64,000 bases of DNA. It comes from Tanytarsus gracilentus (taxonomy: Eukaryota > Arthropoda > Insecta > Diptera > Chironomidae). Position 1 is the stretch's first letter. Every line of letters starts with the position of its first letter. This document shows positions 48,706 to 61,231 of this stretch, one piece after another. The DNA lies in contig JAXRKN010000040.1 of NCBI GenBank assembly GCA_038502055.1, positions 2,170,001 to 2,234,000 on the forward strand. The letters are read 5' to 3'. Position numbers and translations under genes: made by a program. Below the pieces are notes generated by a model. It saw only the letters and a program-made list of their open reading frames with translations. It was not told the origin of the DNA and did not search any database.

Positions 48706-49373
48706 TTTTTTTATTAAAATTCAGAAAACTTTTCGTTCACGCTGTTTTGGAGAGATTTTTATTTTTGTCTACAAAAAAGAAGCAACTCGGAAAAATTTAA
48801 TTTTTGAAAAAAATAACGGAAAAATGAAACAACTTTTTTTAAATTGCAAAAATAAGAAAAACATATTTTAAGTTTGTATGAGATTTTTATATTTTATTCA
48901 TTTTTACATAATTTTCAAACCAATGTTTTTTCATATTTTCAAGAACGATGTTAATCTTTTAATTTTCGTTTATATAATTTTTCCTGGTCTTCAATATTCA
49001 ATATTTCTGGATCTTACAACGAAAATTTTTTATTTCAAATATTTTAATTTACTTTTTCTTTGTAATTAAATGAAATAATTTTATGTTTGGAAATGAAATA
49101 ATAAAATTTGCATGGATACTTTTAAAGATTTACAGTTGTGATTTCTTATTATCCAAAAGGATAAAGGTGTAAATTTATTAAAATTTTTATAAAACGTAAA
49201 AATTTTTGGTGAAACTTGAAATAAAAAAGTTTAAATGATTTTTTTGTATTAAAAATGCACGAGTTCAATGGCGGTTATTTAAACATGAACTCTTTTGTAT
49301 ACATCTACTTATCATGATCTGGTTGTAAATTGATTTAGTAGAAAAAAGGAGAAATGTTGTTGAGAGTTTTTTT

Positions 49374-49610
49374 TTTTCTCCCTTTCTCTTCTCCCGCAAT
49401 CTCATTTGCTCTCTTTCTTTTTCTCTCTTTCTCTCGGTCGTTCACGACCGGAATCAACAGCTGTTGCGAAGCAACAGATGTTGTGTAAAAAAAACGGTCA
49501 AAAAATATTTAAAAAAAATTCTTACATGCGCTCCAATACTTCAACACCATCAACTTCACCACTTACCCTCTTCCCTCGATAATCATGCGCTCTCACTGTT
49601 TTACCCCCAA
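49374..49610 (+). repeat. Dispersed repeat, left copy
   Basis: It matches 56470-56662 in reverse orientation. One block (49542-49578) is a 37-bp exact match to the complement of 56506-56542. A second block (about 49376-49450, containing CCCGCAATCTCATTT and CTCTCGGTCGTTCAC) matches the complement of about 56600-56660. The blocks are collinear, separated here by about 90 bp that diverge. The identity of the repeat is unknown. Confidence 0.7.
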
Positions 49611-49898
49611 ATCACTTTCATCCAGTGACAAGATTAAAGACAACGAGAGAAGAAGTGCAAAAAAATGCATGTTACCAAAAATGAAATTAATAATAATTAC
49701 AGAAAAAGTTAATTCTTGTTGGAACCAATAAAATAAATATGTCAAAAAATAGTCAATCATAACGGTGAAATCTTACTCGAGAGATTCGTCTAGGGGTAAA
49801 TTCCGGGAGCGAACAATTTAAACATTCACGCGTTTAATTTTGTAAATGTATTTTTGTTACTAAATTAAGTTTAATAAATTTGATCAGGAAAAAGGACT

Positions 49899-50436
49899 AA
49901 ATAAAATAAGTAAAAAAAATTTAACAACACTCCCTTCTCTTTGTACAACTAGATATTTCGCACGGAAAAGTATTAAATAAAATAAAATCAGTAAATATTT
50001 TGACATTTTCATACATTTTGTTATAACTCTCTTGAGAGCTTAAAACTAAATTTTGGTATTTGCTTTATCGCAACATATTAAACATATGCATGCAATACTT
50101 GAATGAGTTTAATATTGAGATTTAAGATCCAAAAATTAGAGAAGTGGAGCGGTTTTAAAAAACATCAATCAAACAAAAATTACCGCTTCACTTCTCTAAT
50201 TTTTGGATCTTAAATTCCAATATTAAATTCATTCAAGTATTGCATACATATGTTTAATATCTTGCGATAAAGCAAATACCAAAATTTAGTTTTAAGTTCT
50301 CAAAAGAGAGTTATAACAACATGTATGAAAATGTCAAAATATTTACTGATTTTATTTTATTTAATACTTTTCCGTGCGAAATATCTAGTTGTACAAAGAG
50401 AAGGGAGTGTTGTTAAATTTTTTTACTTATTTTATT
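49899..50436. repeat. 538-bp near-perfect palindrome (foldback element)
   Basis: Two inverted arms of about 255 bp (49899-50153 and 50182-50436) flank a spacer of about 28 bp. The arms begin AATAAAATAAGTA and pair through to AGCGGT at the centre. By eye only scattered differences occur, so identity is above roughly 90%. No coding capacity and no clear target duplication. It may be a foldback or MITE dimer, or the source of a long hairpin RNA. Confidence 0.85.
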
Positions 50437-52294
50437 GGAGGTTTCTCTTACTTCTTACTTATGATTATTACCAAACTATTTCACTAATCTAAATTCTTAC
50501 ATGATTTTTTTTATCGCACATCCATGTACTAACTAAATTTATATCATAAATATTTAGATTTAGTTTCTTTTTTTTTTTTTGGAATTTAGACACAATTAGT
50601 GATAAAGAATTTAGAATATATTCAGGGATCGTCTGCTGTTCTTGGTGAAAGATTTGTTCTTGATTCTTTTTTGTTAATTTTTTCACTATTGCTTTGATAA
50701 GAGGGAACAGTCAGAGATTTCTTAAAATCAGAAGAAAAAATTTGAAACCTTCTTAAATTTTTCCTTTAAAACGAATTGCATTTTTATCATCATTAGTTAT
50801 TAGTTAGATAACAAACAGAACTTTTCTACTACAATTTAAATGTTGTACATCATATCTGCCATTTCATCTACTCACTAATGAGCGAGATTTAATTTTTTTC
50901 TTGTTAAAAACTAGTTTTATAAACTAAGAAAACTACGAATTGCATTAAAATAAATTTGAGGAATGAAAACAAAATTGTTGGTTTTCACCTCGATCTACAT
51001 TTTTTTACTTAAAATAAATTCTAAACGTACAAATTCTCAGTTTTTGTGTATCCATTTTATACTTTTCAGTCTATAAAGAAAGATTTTTGACCATCTTGAG
51101 TTATGCTGCATTTTAAGTCATTTATTTATTTCTTATAATATTTTTCTGCCTGCGTTTCTTCGCTATTTTTTATGAAGTAATTCATTTTGGTGTGAGGTAT
51201 AGTTAGAAATTATTACGTGGTGTGAGATTTTTAATAAAATTGGTTCCTTCTTGATAAAGTACTATAGAAAAATTGGAGTTCTTGAAATTGTTTCGAAGAT
51301 TTTGAGAGTCGATCAGCTTGACATTAAATTTTTAATCATTTGCGACCGTTTTTTTAGGTCACAGCAAAACTCGAAAATATTTGCAAGAAATTGAATTTTA
51401 ATCAAGAATAATTTTTTAAGGAAAATCAAATTTAAAACTGATTTTAACAATTGTAAAAAGGCAAAACATGAAGAAATTTTTCACCAAAAATTGCATCCCT
51501 TTATGATTTCAACAAATTTTTGTTTACATTGCTCTAGATTTGAATCAATTAACGTCAAAATATCTTTTGTACTCAAACAAATGTTTTGGCTAATTTAAAT
51601 ACTTAAATTACCATCGAGGTTTAATGAAAAATCGATTTAAAAAGTAAACAAAACTTTTAGCTTTTTTGGTTATTTTTAGTCTGTAAATTTACAGGAAAAG
51701 AAAATATGTCAAACTGACCTCCGTCGACAGCGTGGAGCGCTAGAAAAAGTTTTCTTTTGTTATTTTCTATTTATATAGTAAAATTTTGGACATTTTTATT
51801 TCTTAATTCCGCTTGATTAATTTTTTTGCCACATGAATTGAGATTGAGATAAAAGGGCACAATACGAAGATTCCATTAAATATATGAACGTCAGTCAAAT
51901 TAAATTTAAGAAACTTTTTTTAAAGCTTTTGAACAACGATAAAATTTTCCGCGAAAATCAATTTTCAAGCAATTGCAAGTCAGTAAAGCTAAACGACAGA
52001 ATAAAATTAAATTTAGCTTCCGTAACGATGTTGTCATTGATTTTTGTTTTTCAGCTCATAACCTAATGCATCTCTCGCTGGCATACAATATGTGTATGGG
52101 TGAAAAAACTTTGTAACCACATTTTCACTAAAATTCATTTACAATAATATTCAAAGGTAAGCGTAATTGTGTGAATGGTAAAAGTCAATGAAAGGAAGAT
52201 GGAGAAATTTGAGTGGGTATGTAACACGCGTGAGGATGAGGTTGAAGTTGATGTATGTTAAACACAAATTTTTGCCTAATTAATTTTCTAAATA

Positions 52295-54183
52295 TCACGA
52301 TAGTTCCGAATTTCCAACAGAATACTGCGTTTCCAGCGTCGGTCTCCGAAGATTTCCAGTGCGAGTTTGAGATCTTAGTGCGGCTGTTGCAGAGGTGCCT
52401 TGTTGAAAGGCGCCATACATGGGTGAACAATCAGCCTTTATGAGCTCTTGAGTTTCCCTTAATTGACGCTGCACCTAAAATGAAGCAAGAAGAGAAGAGA
52501 GAAAAAAATGAGTGACGTTGCAATTATTTTAATGATGACACTGAGTGTGTATAACAAATGTCATGTCAAGGGATGAAAACTTTCATTCTCAGATTCAGTA
52601 CACGCATTAATCAAATATTTACCTGAGGTGCAAGTCGATTTACACTAATTGCGGGAGGAAATCGTGGCTCTTGAGACTGTTGAACCTTTACACGAAAAAA
52701 AGCTCATCAATAAAGCATAAAGAGTTAATCAATCAAAAAAAGTGGGTAATATTTTCATGCGTACCTGTGAATGCACGACAGCTTCAGCGCCGTATAATGG
52801 CACGGCGTTTGGCTGTTGAGAAAAGTAGGACATTTGAAGACACGCTAAATTACGATTGTTTTGTGGAATATTTGCGGAACCGGGTATTGGCGGTGAGTAG
52901 TTTGATGGCACGACCGACGACCCTTGCAGTTGTCTCAATTGCAAATTCGAGTTAAGTCCACTCGGTTGTTGTGCCTGAGCATATTGAGCCAAAATGTGCG
53001 CTTGCTGGATTGGCTGCGGCTGTATACCGTACGTTTGATGAATTATTGTTTGCGTCAGCAGTTGTTGCCGATTGCTAGCATTTAATTCTATTCGCTTTGG
53101 GCTGTTGATTGATATACTTCCTGCCGCTTGATTGGCTTGATGTTGTTGTAATTGTTTAATCATTTGCTGTTGCGATAAGAGTTCTGCGCTGAGTGGCTGT
53201 TGGAATTGAGATCTTAATTGTGGTCGACTGTGGAATGGAAGAAGAGAAGAAAATATGTGGATTAGTGCAAAATTGAATTAGTCAGATATTAGTCAAGGGT
53301 ATAGGAACAAATGGCCATAGCTGTGGGGTTATTTATTGCGAAATTATTCAGAATGCATTAACAGTCTCATAATATCCATTTTTAGCTTTCACGTTACAAG
53401 AATATTTGATCAAGAAATGTTTTTTTAAAGTTAAAAGTGAATGCATTCATTATGCAGTGCTTCAGATAATTAAATTAATTAATTTATTATTGATGGTGCA
53501 CTTACGTTAACGGTGCACTGCGCACAGGAGTATTTTGTAGAGATCGACTAGTTGATGAACACATAGATGTAGATAGACTCGCACTTTCCCAGTGCTGTAC
53601 GAGAGAATTTAAGCGTGCCTCTTCGAGTGCTATTTCAGTCTCACTATTGGAATCATAGTCGGGTCCTTGTTCGATTTTATCGTCGAGCATTTTGAAAAAG
53701 TTTTGCTGACTACTGGAAATTTCTCTGTGAAGAGAGTGATATGAAATTTTAAAAATAAAACTTTAGGCTCATTCGTAAAATACGCCATGAATTAAAAAAT
53801 TGACGTATTTTACGAACGACCCTTTCCGATTTTCGAGTAAACTTACTGGCTCTGGAGGAGTGGTCCATTTTTCTTTAGAATAGGAATTATAACTTCATTG
53901 CTGTTTGGCTCTGGTGAACTGCCGTCGGACAACTGCAATTCCTCATCGATTTTCTCTTTCTCCTTTTGCTGCTGATGCTCATCTTCTTTACAAAACAGGA
54001 TGATAAACATAAATGAAATGAGAAAATTTTGGATTGAATTAAATTTATTGTTTTTTATACGCATTTTAAAGGTTTGCATTGGAGTAAAAGAAGCTTTCCC
54101 TGAGAGATTTAATATTTTTTTATGCGAAGATTAAATAATGGACTTACTTTCTTCGTTATTCTCTTCCTCATCATCACCGCTAT
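52295..54183 (-). CDS. Glutamine-rich protein of unknown family, 3' part of gene
   Basis: Six consecutive minus-strand exons with matching phases: 54183-54148 (weak acceptor), 53985-53847, 53724-53506, 53227-52765, 52685-52623 and 52474-52295 (stop). They encode about 366 residues, and the N terminus is missing. The protein begins acidic (SGDDEEENNEEKDE), then has a conserved-looking segment FFKMLDDKIEQGPDYDS followed by a Ser/Thr-rich stretch. A long Gln-rich region with repeated QLQQHQ/AQYAQAQQ follows. It ends with a basic segment (MYGAFQQGTSATAALRSQ, RTGNLRRP). I do not recognise the family; a cytoskeletal or signalling scaffold or a nuclear cofactor are both possible. 5' exons presumably lie beyond 54.2 kb across large introns or outside the window. 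Confidence 0.7.
53772..53816. repeat. Intronic hairpin with perfect 13-bp stem
   Basis: TTCGTAAAATACG at 53772-53784 is exactly complemented by CGTATTTTACGAA at 53804-53816, with a 19-base loop. It occupies the middle of a 122-bp intron (53725-53846) of the Gln-rich gene and could bring the splice sites together or be a tiny MITE remnant. Confidence 0.7.
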
Positions 54184-57100
54184 CTGCACTCGTTTTTATG
54201 ATTTTTTTGCGTATGCATGGGAAAAATTTCAAAGAGAAAAATAAAAATTGAGCAATGGAGCAAATGACATTAAAAAAACGCATTCAAAAAGCTTTCATTA
54301 AAATTTTATTCCATTCGGAGTGAAAAAGTTGTAGGCTTAAAAAGATTTAGTTTAAAATAAAATGAGCTTACAACTTTTCTACTCAGACTCGACAGGAAAT
54401 TCACGTTTTCACTTCTTTTAAAGTCAATTATTGTCGACGTCGATGATGATGATGGTGGTGGTAGCAATAAAAGCTTTATGAGAAGTAGAAATAACTCCAT
54501 AGGAGTGAGTTTATGTATGCGAGTGAAAGAAGGGAAAAAGCAAATGAGAAAACAATGTTAATTGAAGTTGAACATAGGGAATAATGCGATCGACCTGTTG
54601 CCTTTTCTGCTTTTCGCAGCTTTAATATTCATGAAAGTTTTCCATAAGCCAAGTCACTTGCTTTCTCATTTGTAAACATCCATGCATGACGGTGGTTGGA
54701 AGAGATTGAAATGAAAATTTATAGTTTTTCGCGTTTGTCGAGAGAGACGAAATAAAAGTCGAAAACTAGCGAAACGAATAACTTTTTTTATATGTTCGAA
54801 ACATGCCTTGTCGAACATAACAACAGCAACTTGTTGCTATCTGTTCGTCTCTCATAAATATCACCACAGTAAAATTGCATGTATTCGTGCTCTCAGCAGA
54901 TTCATCAAATCATCATCGAGATCGTTAATCGCAGCACGTGCTCTTTCGCAACCAAAATGTGTTAAACAGCTTCTTTTCTTTCTCACATCAATATTCAATT
55001 TTTTAAATGCTTATGACCTGATTTTGAAGAGGAGTGAAAAACAGTTTGGTTTGCAGGTGTTTTCCTTAATAACTTCCATTAATCTTTTTTATATCGATTA
55101 TCATACATGAGGTTTTCTTTTTTAAACAATGGAGCTTGACTGAAGTCTGAATCATGCGAGAAAATTATTTTTATATTTTCGATTTTATAAAAACTTCCAA
55201 GTAAACATTTTTCATCCATTCCGCATTTTTTATGTGCTTGATACATAAAAGAAAATATTTTTCAGTGAATTATGACGTTTTTCCTCGACCGCTACTCAAA
55301 TATTTATGCGAATTAAAATGATATAACGGTAACATATGGACGAGAATATAAAAAATTCAGAGACTCGCTAATAAATTTCCCATGAATAAATCTTCATGAA
55401 GAGCAACCATTAAAGATTATACTTGACGATGTTTTCCTCTTATGCGTGTTTGCATTTACCTTTTAAAAATCTAACAAAAAAAATTCAATAATTTTTTAAA
55501 CTTTCAACAAGAATTTTCATGATTAGGAAAAATTCGTTGAAAGATGAAATGAAATGAAAATTCGCGGGAAAGTGTAAACAAACAAATTTATTCGACCATA
55601 TTTCGCCACCACACTTTCCCGAACGCTCTTTCGCACAAATGAGAAAATTATATTCATTAATTAATTAGACATCTTAATGCCTAACAGATGAGATGAAAAG
55701 CGATCGCATCCGAGAGAGAATTTTCATGTACAAGATAATGTGGATGGATATGTTTGTTATTTATGGCGAAGCTGAGTGAAGAACATGTGTTTAGTTCTCG
55801 ATGCAAATTAGTGGAGATTTGTAATTAAATTGTTTGAGGCCCAAAAACTCTCATTTTTTCAATTTTTGTCGACAAACTTCCTTTTTGCATTCTTTTGTAA
55901 ACTCATCATGATCGTCAAACTAGCTGCTAGCATGTGGCTGCGTGGGTGGGTTTGGAAAACATGAAAAAATTTAATTTTTACGCGAGATAAATTTTTTCTT
56001 TCGCTCTTTTGATGCCTCACGCTCTCTCACTCACTCTTCTTTTAATGCCTCATACACTCATTCACACGTACGTAATAAAAAAATTTTGAAAAAAAGAAAA
56101 TATCTGATATGTATGTGAGTTTATATATAATTTTTTTTTTTTTTTTTATTTTTTTATGATATTGTGATTTGATGAATTATTTGAATTTAGTAAATTGGAG
56201 TGGTATTTTTTTGTTTGTTTAACCGCTCCCTTTAATTTTTGTTAATTTAAATTATGTTTGATATAGTTTATTGTTGTATAATTTTTTGTAGTTTAATGTT
56301 GAAGATTTTTTTTTTTGGGATTGTTGTAGGAGGTTATTTCTTTTTTTTTGTCTTGAAATTTTTGTTTATTTGGTAAAATTGAAAATTAGATGTTGATAGC
56401 GTATTTATGCGTTTGGAGACGTTGTTGTGATTTTTTAAGTCTTAATTTTTGGTTGTGTTTGTCTTGGTTGACGTTGAAAATGAATTGGGGTAGACAGTGG
56501 GAGTTGAGGGAAGAGGGTAAGTGGTGAAGTTGATGGTGTTGAGTTGGAGAGTAGAATAATATTTTGAGAAAATTGTTGCTCGAACAGTGTGATTGGTGTG
56601 AACGACCGAGAGAAAGAGAGCTAAATGAGATTGCGGGAGTAAGAGAGAAGGGAGAAAAATCAATCGCCTTTTAATCTTTCGACTCTCGGCGAGTTGTTTA
56701 TTTTGAAAAAAATATCTTCGAACGTTCAATAATTGTTTTGACTGCCTATGAATAGCTTTTTATGCATTTCAACTGCCCTGACCAGTTGTTATGCCAATAT
56801 TCATCTTTTTTTTAATTTAATATTTTTTTTATTGAAAGCGTGAATGAGTAATTAGTGCTAAAATTCATATATGTGCCAGTGCACAGATTAACGACATTGA
56901 CAAATATTTTTTATGATTGATGATTTTTTCGTTTTGAACGCCTTCGTCAAGGCATAAGTGGAAATAGAGAGCAAAAGTGGAAAACGCTTGAGAAACTTTG
57001 AATGAGGCGCTAATGATGTACGAAAATCGGTGTGACACATTTTTTACAGAGATTTTGGATTGGACAGAAGATTAAGGGGAAATTTATTTCTTTTTTTGAA

Positions 57101-60100
57101 ATTTTTTATTTTTAAGCTGTCGAAAATTATTGAAGAAAATTGATTTTTTTTTTGTGGAAGCATAAATTTTTAAGGTCATGTCGTGAAAATTTTATTCGAA
57201 TTTTTTTTACAATAAAAATATTTTCAACGTTTTCTACACAAGTTCTTGTGTGAACTTGATTAGAATATAAATAAATTTTAAATGCAAATTCTTCAATTTA
57301 TCATGAACAACCTAGATAAATTTTATTTTGAGCTCGGAAAATTATTAATTTATGCTCATTAAATTTAATTTCAACTGTTTCACTTCAGGAAGCAAATGAA
57401 TAAATTTTTAAAATCAACTCAACATTTAATTACATCGCATGATCCAAAAAATCAAGTTTTTTCACTAAACTCTTTTGAGATTAATTGAATTTTGTGTGGC
57501 AAATTCCTTTTCGTCCTCAAACAAATAAATATTGAACTGATTTTTTGTTGCTGTTTGAAGTGTAATAGTGATTGATGTGGTTTACTTTTGAATTTTGCTT
57601 TTGGAATTTTAAAAATTTGCCTTTGTTTCAGTTATAGTTTTGGCCGCCGTTTTATGGTTATGAAATGTGAGGAGTTTGAATTGTATTTGGAAAAATTGAA
57701 AATTGAGGAAATAAAGAAGAAAAATAAAAAAAGTAAATTGGATAATTCGAATAATTTAGTATAAAGCGTAAAAAATATCGTAAAAATATTATAAATTAAT
57801 GTTAGTTTTAGTTTTATTAAAATTTAAAAAAATTAAAAGTTGTTGTAAAATTTAAAAAATAAAAATTTGGTGTAAGTGAGTTTAAATTATATTGGATTTT
57901 GTAAAAGACTTTGAATGTTTTGGGAATATGTTTTGGGAAAATTTTTGGTGTGAAATGGAAATATAGGTGAAAACACGGGTTCGAAGATAATTATAAAAAA
58001 ACCTGATAAAGTCGGGGTTTTGGGAAAATTTGAAGGTGGATAACTGGAAAACTAGAGGGTGTCGAAATTTTTTAAAGAGGTGTCGCAAATAGTCGCAAAT
58101 ATGTCTTAAAGTGTTGCAAATCCCAGCCTGATCTGAGATTTTGGCCCGCCTTACTTTATTGACACGTTTGAACATTGAATACATGATAAATGCGAAGTGG
58201 GAAAAGAGATATATGAGCACATGGAAAGAGAAAAATCGATGTCATTGTGCCATTTTATAGTTCTCAAGTCCCGAGCTCTCGATTGATAAATATTTCATAC
58301 CATCCAATTGACATATGATGGTGATTTTTCACATCGCGATGTTTAAGCTGAAATTTCCTATCATGATGATGGTAATGAATTTCGACACTCTACACCCATT
58401 TCGCTCCTAATTGAGTGGCGTTATTTTGTAATTGCAAACACTTCAGCCTTTTTCGAAAACACTTCCTGAAGACCTTAATAATGATTGATTATGTGGTTGA
58501 AAATTTTTCAATTAATTATCAGCCCCAAAAACCTTAATAGATTGTCAGCACTCTTAGTAACAACTTAATTCCACTCCCCACTCGTAAATTATTGCTTTGA
58601 TCATCAGAAAATGCTTTCAATGCTCTGTCTAGTCGTTTGATGCTCCCGCGAGAGAAATCAACAGAGCGATTTTCATCAGTATTAAGGCAATTTTAATAAC
58701 TATAAATCATTCTTTAAAAGTCAGACACACACACACACGTGTTGATATGTCAACTAGCTTTAAATAACTTTTTATTCCGATACAAATATATATGTATGAT
58801 GGCACATTGATTGTTTTTTCTCTTTGGAACAACACAAACACACATAAGAATGGGGCTTGTTTGAGAACATCAGATTAATGTTGGTAAACACTTTTAGGTC
58901 ATTTTGAATTGGCTTGGCTGGAATCCAATATTGAGGGAAATTCTTTCTCACACTTTAATCGACTCCTCTTGCCACGACAGCTAAATTTATTCTAATGTGA
59001 ACCATATTTTTCCCTCGCATATCTTTGCAAGTGTGTGAATAAAAATAAACATTTATTATATTAAGAAATGAGAATCATAAAAAAGTGCCAGTGAGTTCTA
59101 TTTTTATTAAAAAGCATCAGAAATAAAAAAAAATTGAAAAATATTTTCTTTTTTTGCGTCTTTGAGACAGTGTCACATCGTTTATGAGATAGGTCAGCAT
59201 TAAAAAGATGTTATTACAAAAAAGAAAATTCCCTCCGTCACTGACCCATCAGAAGTCAAAACATGTTTTTTCATCAAGCATCAACTCGAGGTTTTAACAA
59301 TTTATTTATCTAGACGCGTAAAATATTATGAAATGGAGAAAAATTCCTACGAAATACGCAAAAAGAAATTCCTGCTATTATTATTAATAATCCCATTACA
59401 GTGCTGAGCTTTAAGATTTACTCTCATTTGATTTGTTCGTACTCGGCTTTTTATGCAATACTAAAAATTATGTTTATAAATTCATTAAAATAATTTAGAC
59501 GAACACCTTGCAAAATATCACTGCAGAAAATCTGCAACTAATAAATTTTCACTATAAAGATTGAATTTAAAAATTTTGATGCCATATGTAATTTTTCAAA
59601 TTGTAAGCTAAAAAAAGAAAATTTTGTAAAATATTTTGATGTGTTGTCAAAATTGTTACTTTTTGAGTAAACTTGAAGATCATTTACATTTGATGTGGAT
59701 TTTTTTTCGGAGGACAAAACGAACGTTGAGTTCAACTGACATAAGGCGGTTATGAAAATTTTATAGATTTTTTGAAATATCCAAATATATAAATTTTCAC
59801 ATATGAGCTGTGTCGAATGCAAATGTAATCAATAAAACACAATTTTAAAGCATAAACCACAGTGTGTGTGACAACATAAAAGAGTTACGAACGGAATGGA
59901 AATTTAAATCACATGCAAGCGATATGTTGGACGACAAACTTTTATTCAACTATTACTTTTACTCTTCTGCTTTTATTTTCTCTTGTCAGTAAAAAACTTT
60001 TTTTGAAGGAGTGCATTAAGACAGCTTAAAATGATTTTTTATCTTATTAAAAATTTCAAACCTTTTTTGCTTTTAAAATTTAATAAAAAAATTGCTTTCT

Positions 60101-60463
60101 CCTTCGTGTTCCCTGTGGCACTGATTACTCTCTCTTGACCTTAATTTTGTTTAAATATATATTTAAAGGGTTGAAGGTATTTTTGAAAAGGTCAGAATTT
60201 CTTATCAAGTCCAAAAACATCCTTACACTGCACTGCACTAAAAATGAGTTAATTAATTAAGACTGAAGAGTTTACGTAGTTGAGAGCTTTTAAATGATAT
60301 TTTATATTGCAATGGTCACAGCTCAAGAGTTTCAACTTTATCATCGCCTCAAGCCAAATATTTCTAATTGAATTAAAATTTAATTTATTTTGCAAAAAAT
60401 ATTTACAAAGTCTGTGAAATCCATCAAGAGAAAAACTTTTCAACTTCCATAGTTGGTTAAAAG
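54184..60463. other. Non-coding region upstream of the Gln-rich exons
   Basis: No exon is recognisable on either strand; the missing 5' exons of the Gln-rich gene may be further away. It includes a T/G-skewed stretch at about 56100-56560 and the right copy of the dispersed repeat (56470-56662). CTCTCTCACTCACTC-type runs occur at about 56020-56040. A CA repeat lies at about 58727-58738. Confidence 0.5.
56470..56662 (-). repeat. Dispersed repeat, right copy (inverted)
   Basis: Reverse-oriented partner of 49374-49610. The exact 37-bp block is at 56506-56542. The second block at about 56600-56660 includes GTGAACGACCGAGAGAAAGAG and ATGAGATTGCGGGAG. The two copies point inward toward each other across about 7 kb. 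Confidence 0.7.
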
Positions 60464-61223
60464 TAGAGTTTCTCACGGGTAACCCGGGTACGGGTATACC
60501 CGGGTATGCCCGTCAATTTTACTACCCGGGTATACCCGGAAAATTGCTCTACCCTTACCCGGGTAAAAATTAAAAAATTCGAAGAAAATTTTCTTAATTT
60601 TTTTTGAAAAAATCTTCCTCCATAACTGCTTTTTATAAGTTTTGTGTAAACCAATACCTGAAAATGTTTTGTTTACAATGAATTTTATCACTTATCAAAA
60701 CTACATGACTTAAGAAGGTAGTTTACCTATATAAATTTAGATTCGTTTGTGAAATTTTTTAATTCAAAAAAGTATTTTGAAACATCAAGTGCAAGTGCAA
60801 CAAAAAAATAGCCATGAGATGACATGAGAAGATTCAAACAAAGATCTCCAATTTTGGACCGATTGTTTAAAGCTTTACTAACGATTCAGGCAACATCAGT
60901 TACTTCATAGAGGGCATTTTTAGAGGCTGGAGATATTGTAACAAAGGCTAGAACTCGAATGTCAGACCTTCACTGTGTAATGTTCCTTAAGAACTATTTC
61001 CGTTAAACTTTTCATATTTCTTTTAATCTATTCATTTTCTGTTTAAAAAACTTTTATTTCTGTTACTAAAAATGCTCTATGTAAAGATTAGCCGAAAATT
61101 TGAGTAAAAATAGGTATATTTTTTAAAAAAATTCTTACCCGGGCATGCCCGGGCTACCCGGGTAGTAAATTTTTTTACCCGGGTAGGACAAAATCTCATT
61201 ACCCGGGCATTTGAGAAACTCTA
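60464..61223. mobile_element. hAT-like MITE, 760 bp, with 8-bp target duplication
   Basis: Terminal inverted repeats TAGAGTTTCTC (60464-60474) and GAGAAACTCTA (61213-61223) are flanked by the 8-bp direct repeat GTTAAAAG (60456-60463 and 61224-61231). Subterminal regions are packed with ACCCGGGTA/TACCCGGG palindromes at both ends (60478-60563 and 61137-61208). The AT-rich centre has no transposase. An 8-bp duplication and this TIR type are characteristic of hAT transposons, so this is a non-autonomous hAT relative. The intact duplication suggests a fairly recent insertion. Confidence 0.88.
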
Positions 61224-61231
61224 GTTAAAAG

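Larger units (their letters stand above)
48706..52294. other. Intergenic region with repeats, no gene recognised
   Basis: About 3.6 kb between Trm112 and the Gln-rich gene. It contains a dispersed-repeat copy (about 49374-49610) and a 538-bp palindrome (49899-50436). The rest is AT-rich. Part next to 52295 is the 3' UTR of the Gln-rich gene. No further coding sequence is supportable. Confidence 0.55.

Noticed and set aside
49786..49810. Possible tRNA-like fragment (GATTCGTCTAGGGGTAAATTCCGGGAGCG)
   Set aside because: No A-box/B-box spacing and no cloverleaf could be drawn.
57882..58220. 112-codon minus-strand frame
   Set aside because: Low-complexity and repeat-like underlying DNA with no homology that I recognise.
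60457..60691. Overlapping minus-strand frames with repeated YPG/GYTR residues
   Set aside because: They are translations of the CCCGGGTA subterminal repeats of the hAT-like MITE, not a gene.
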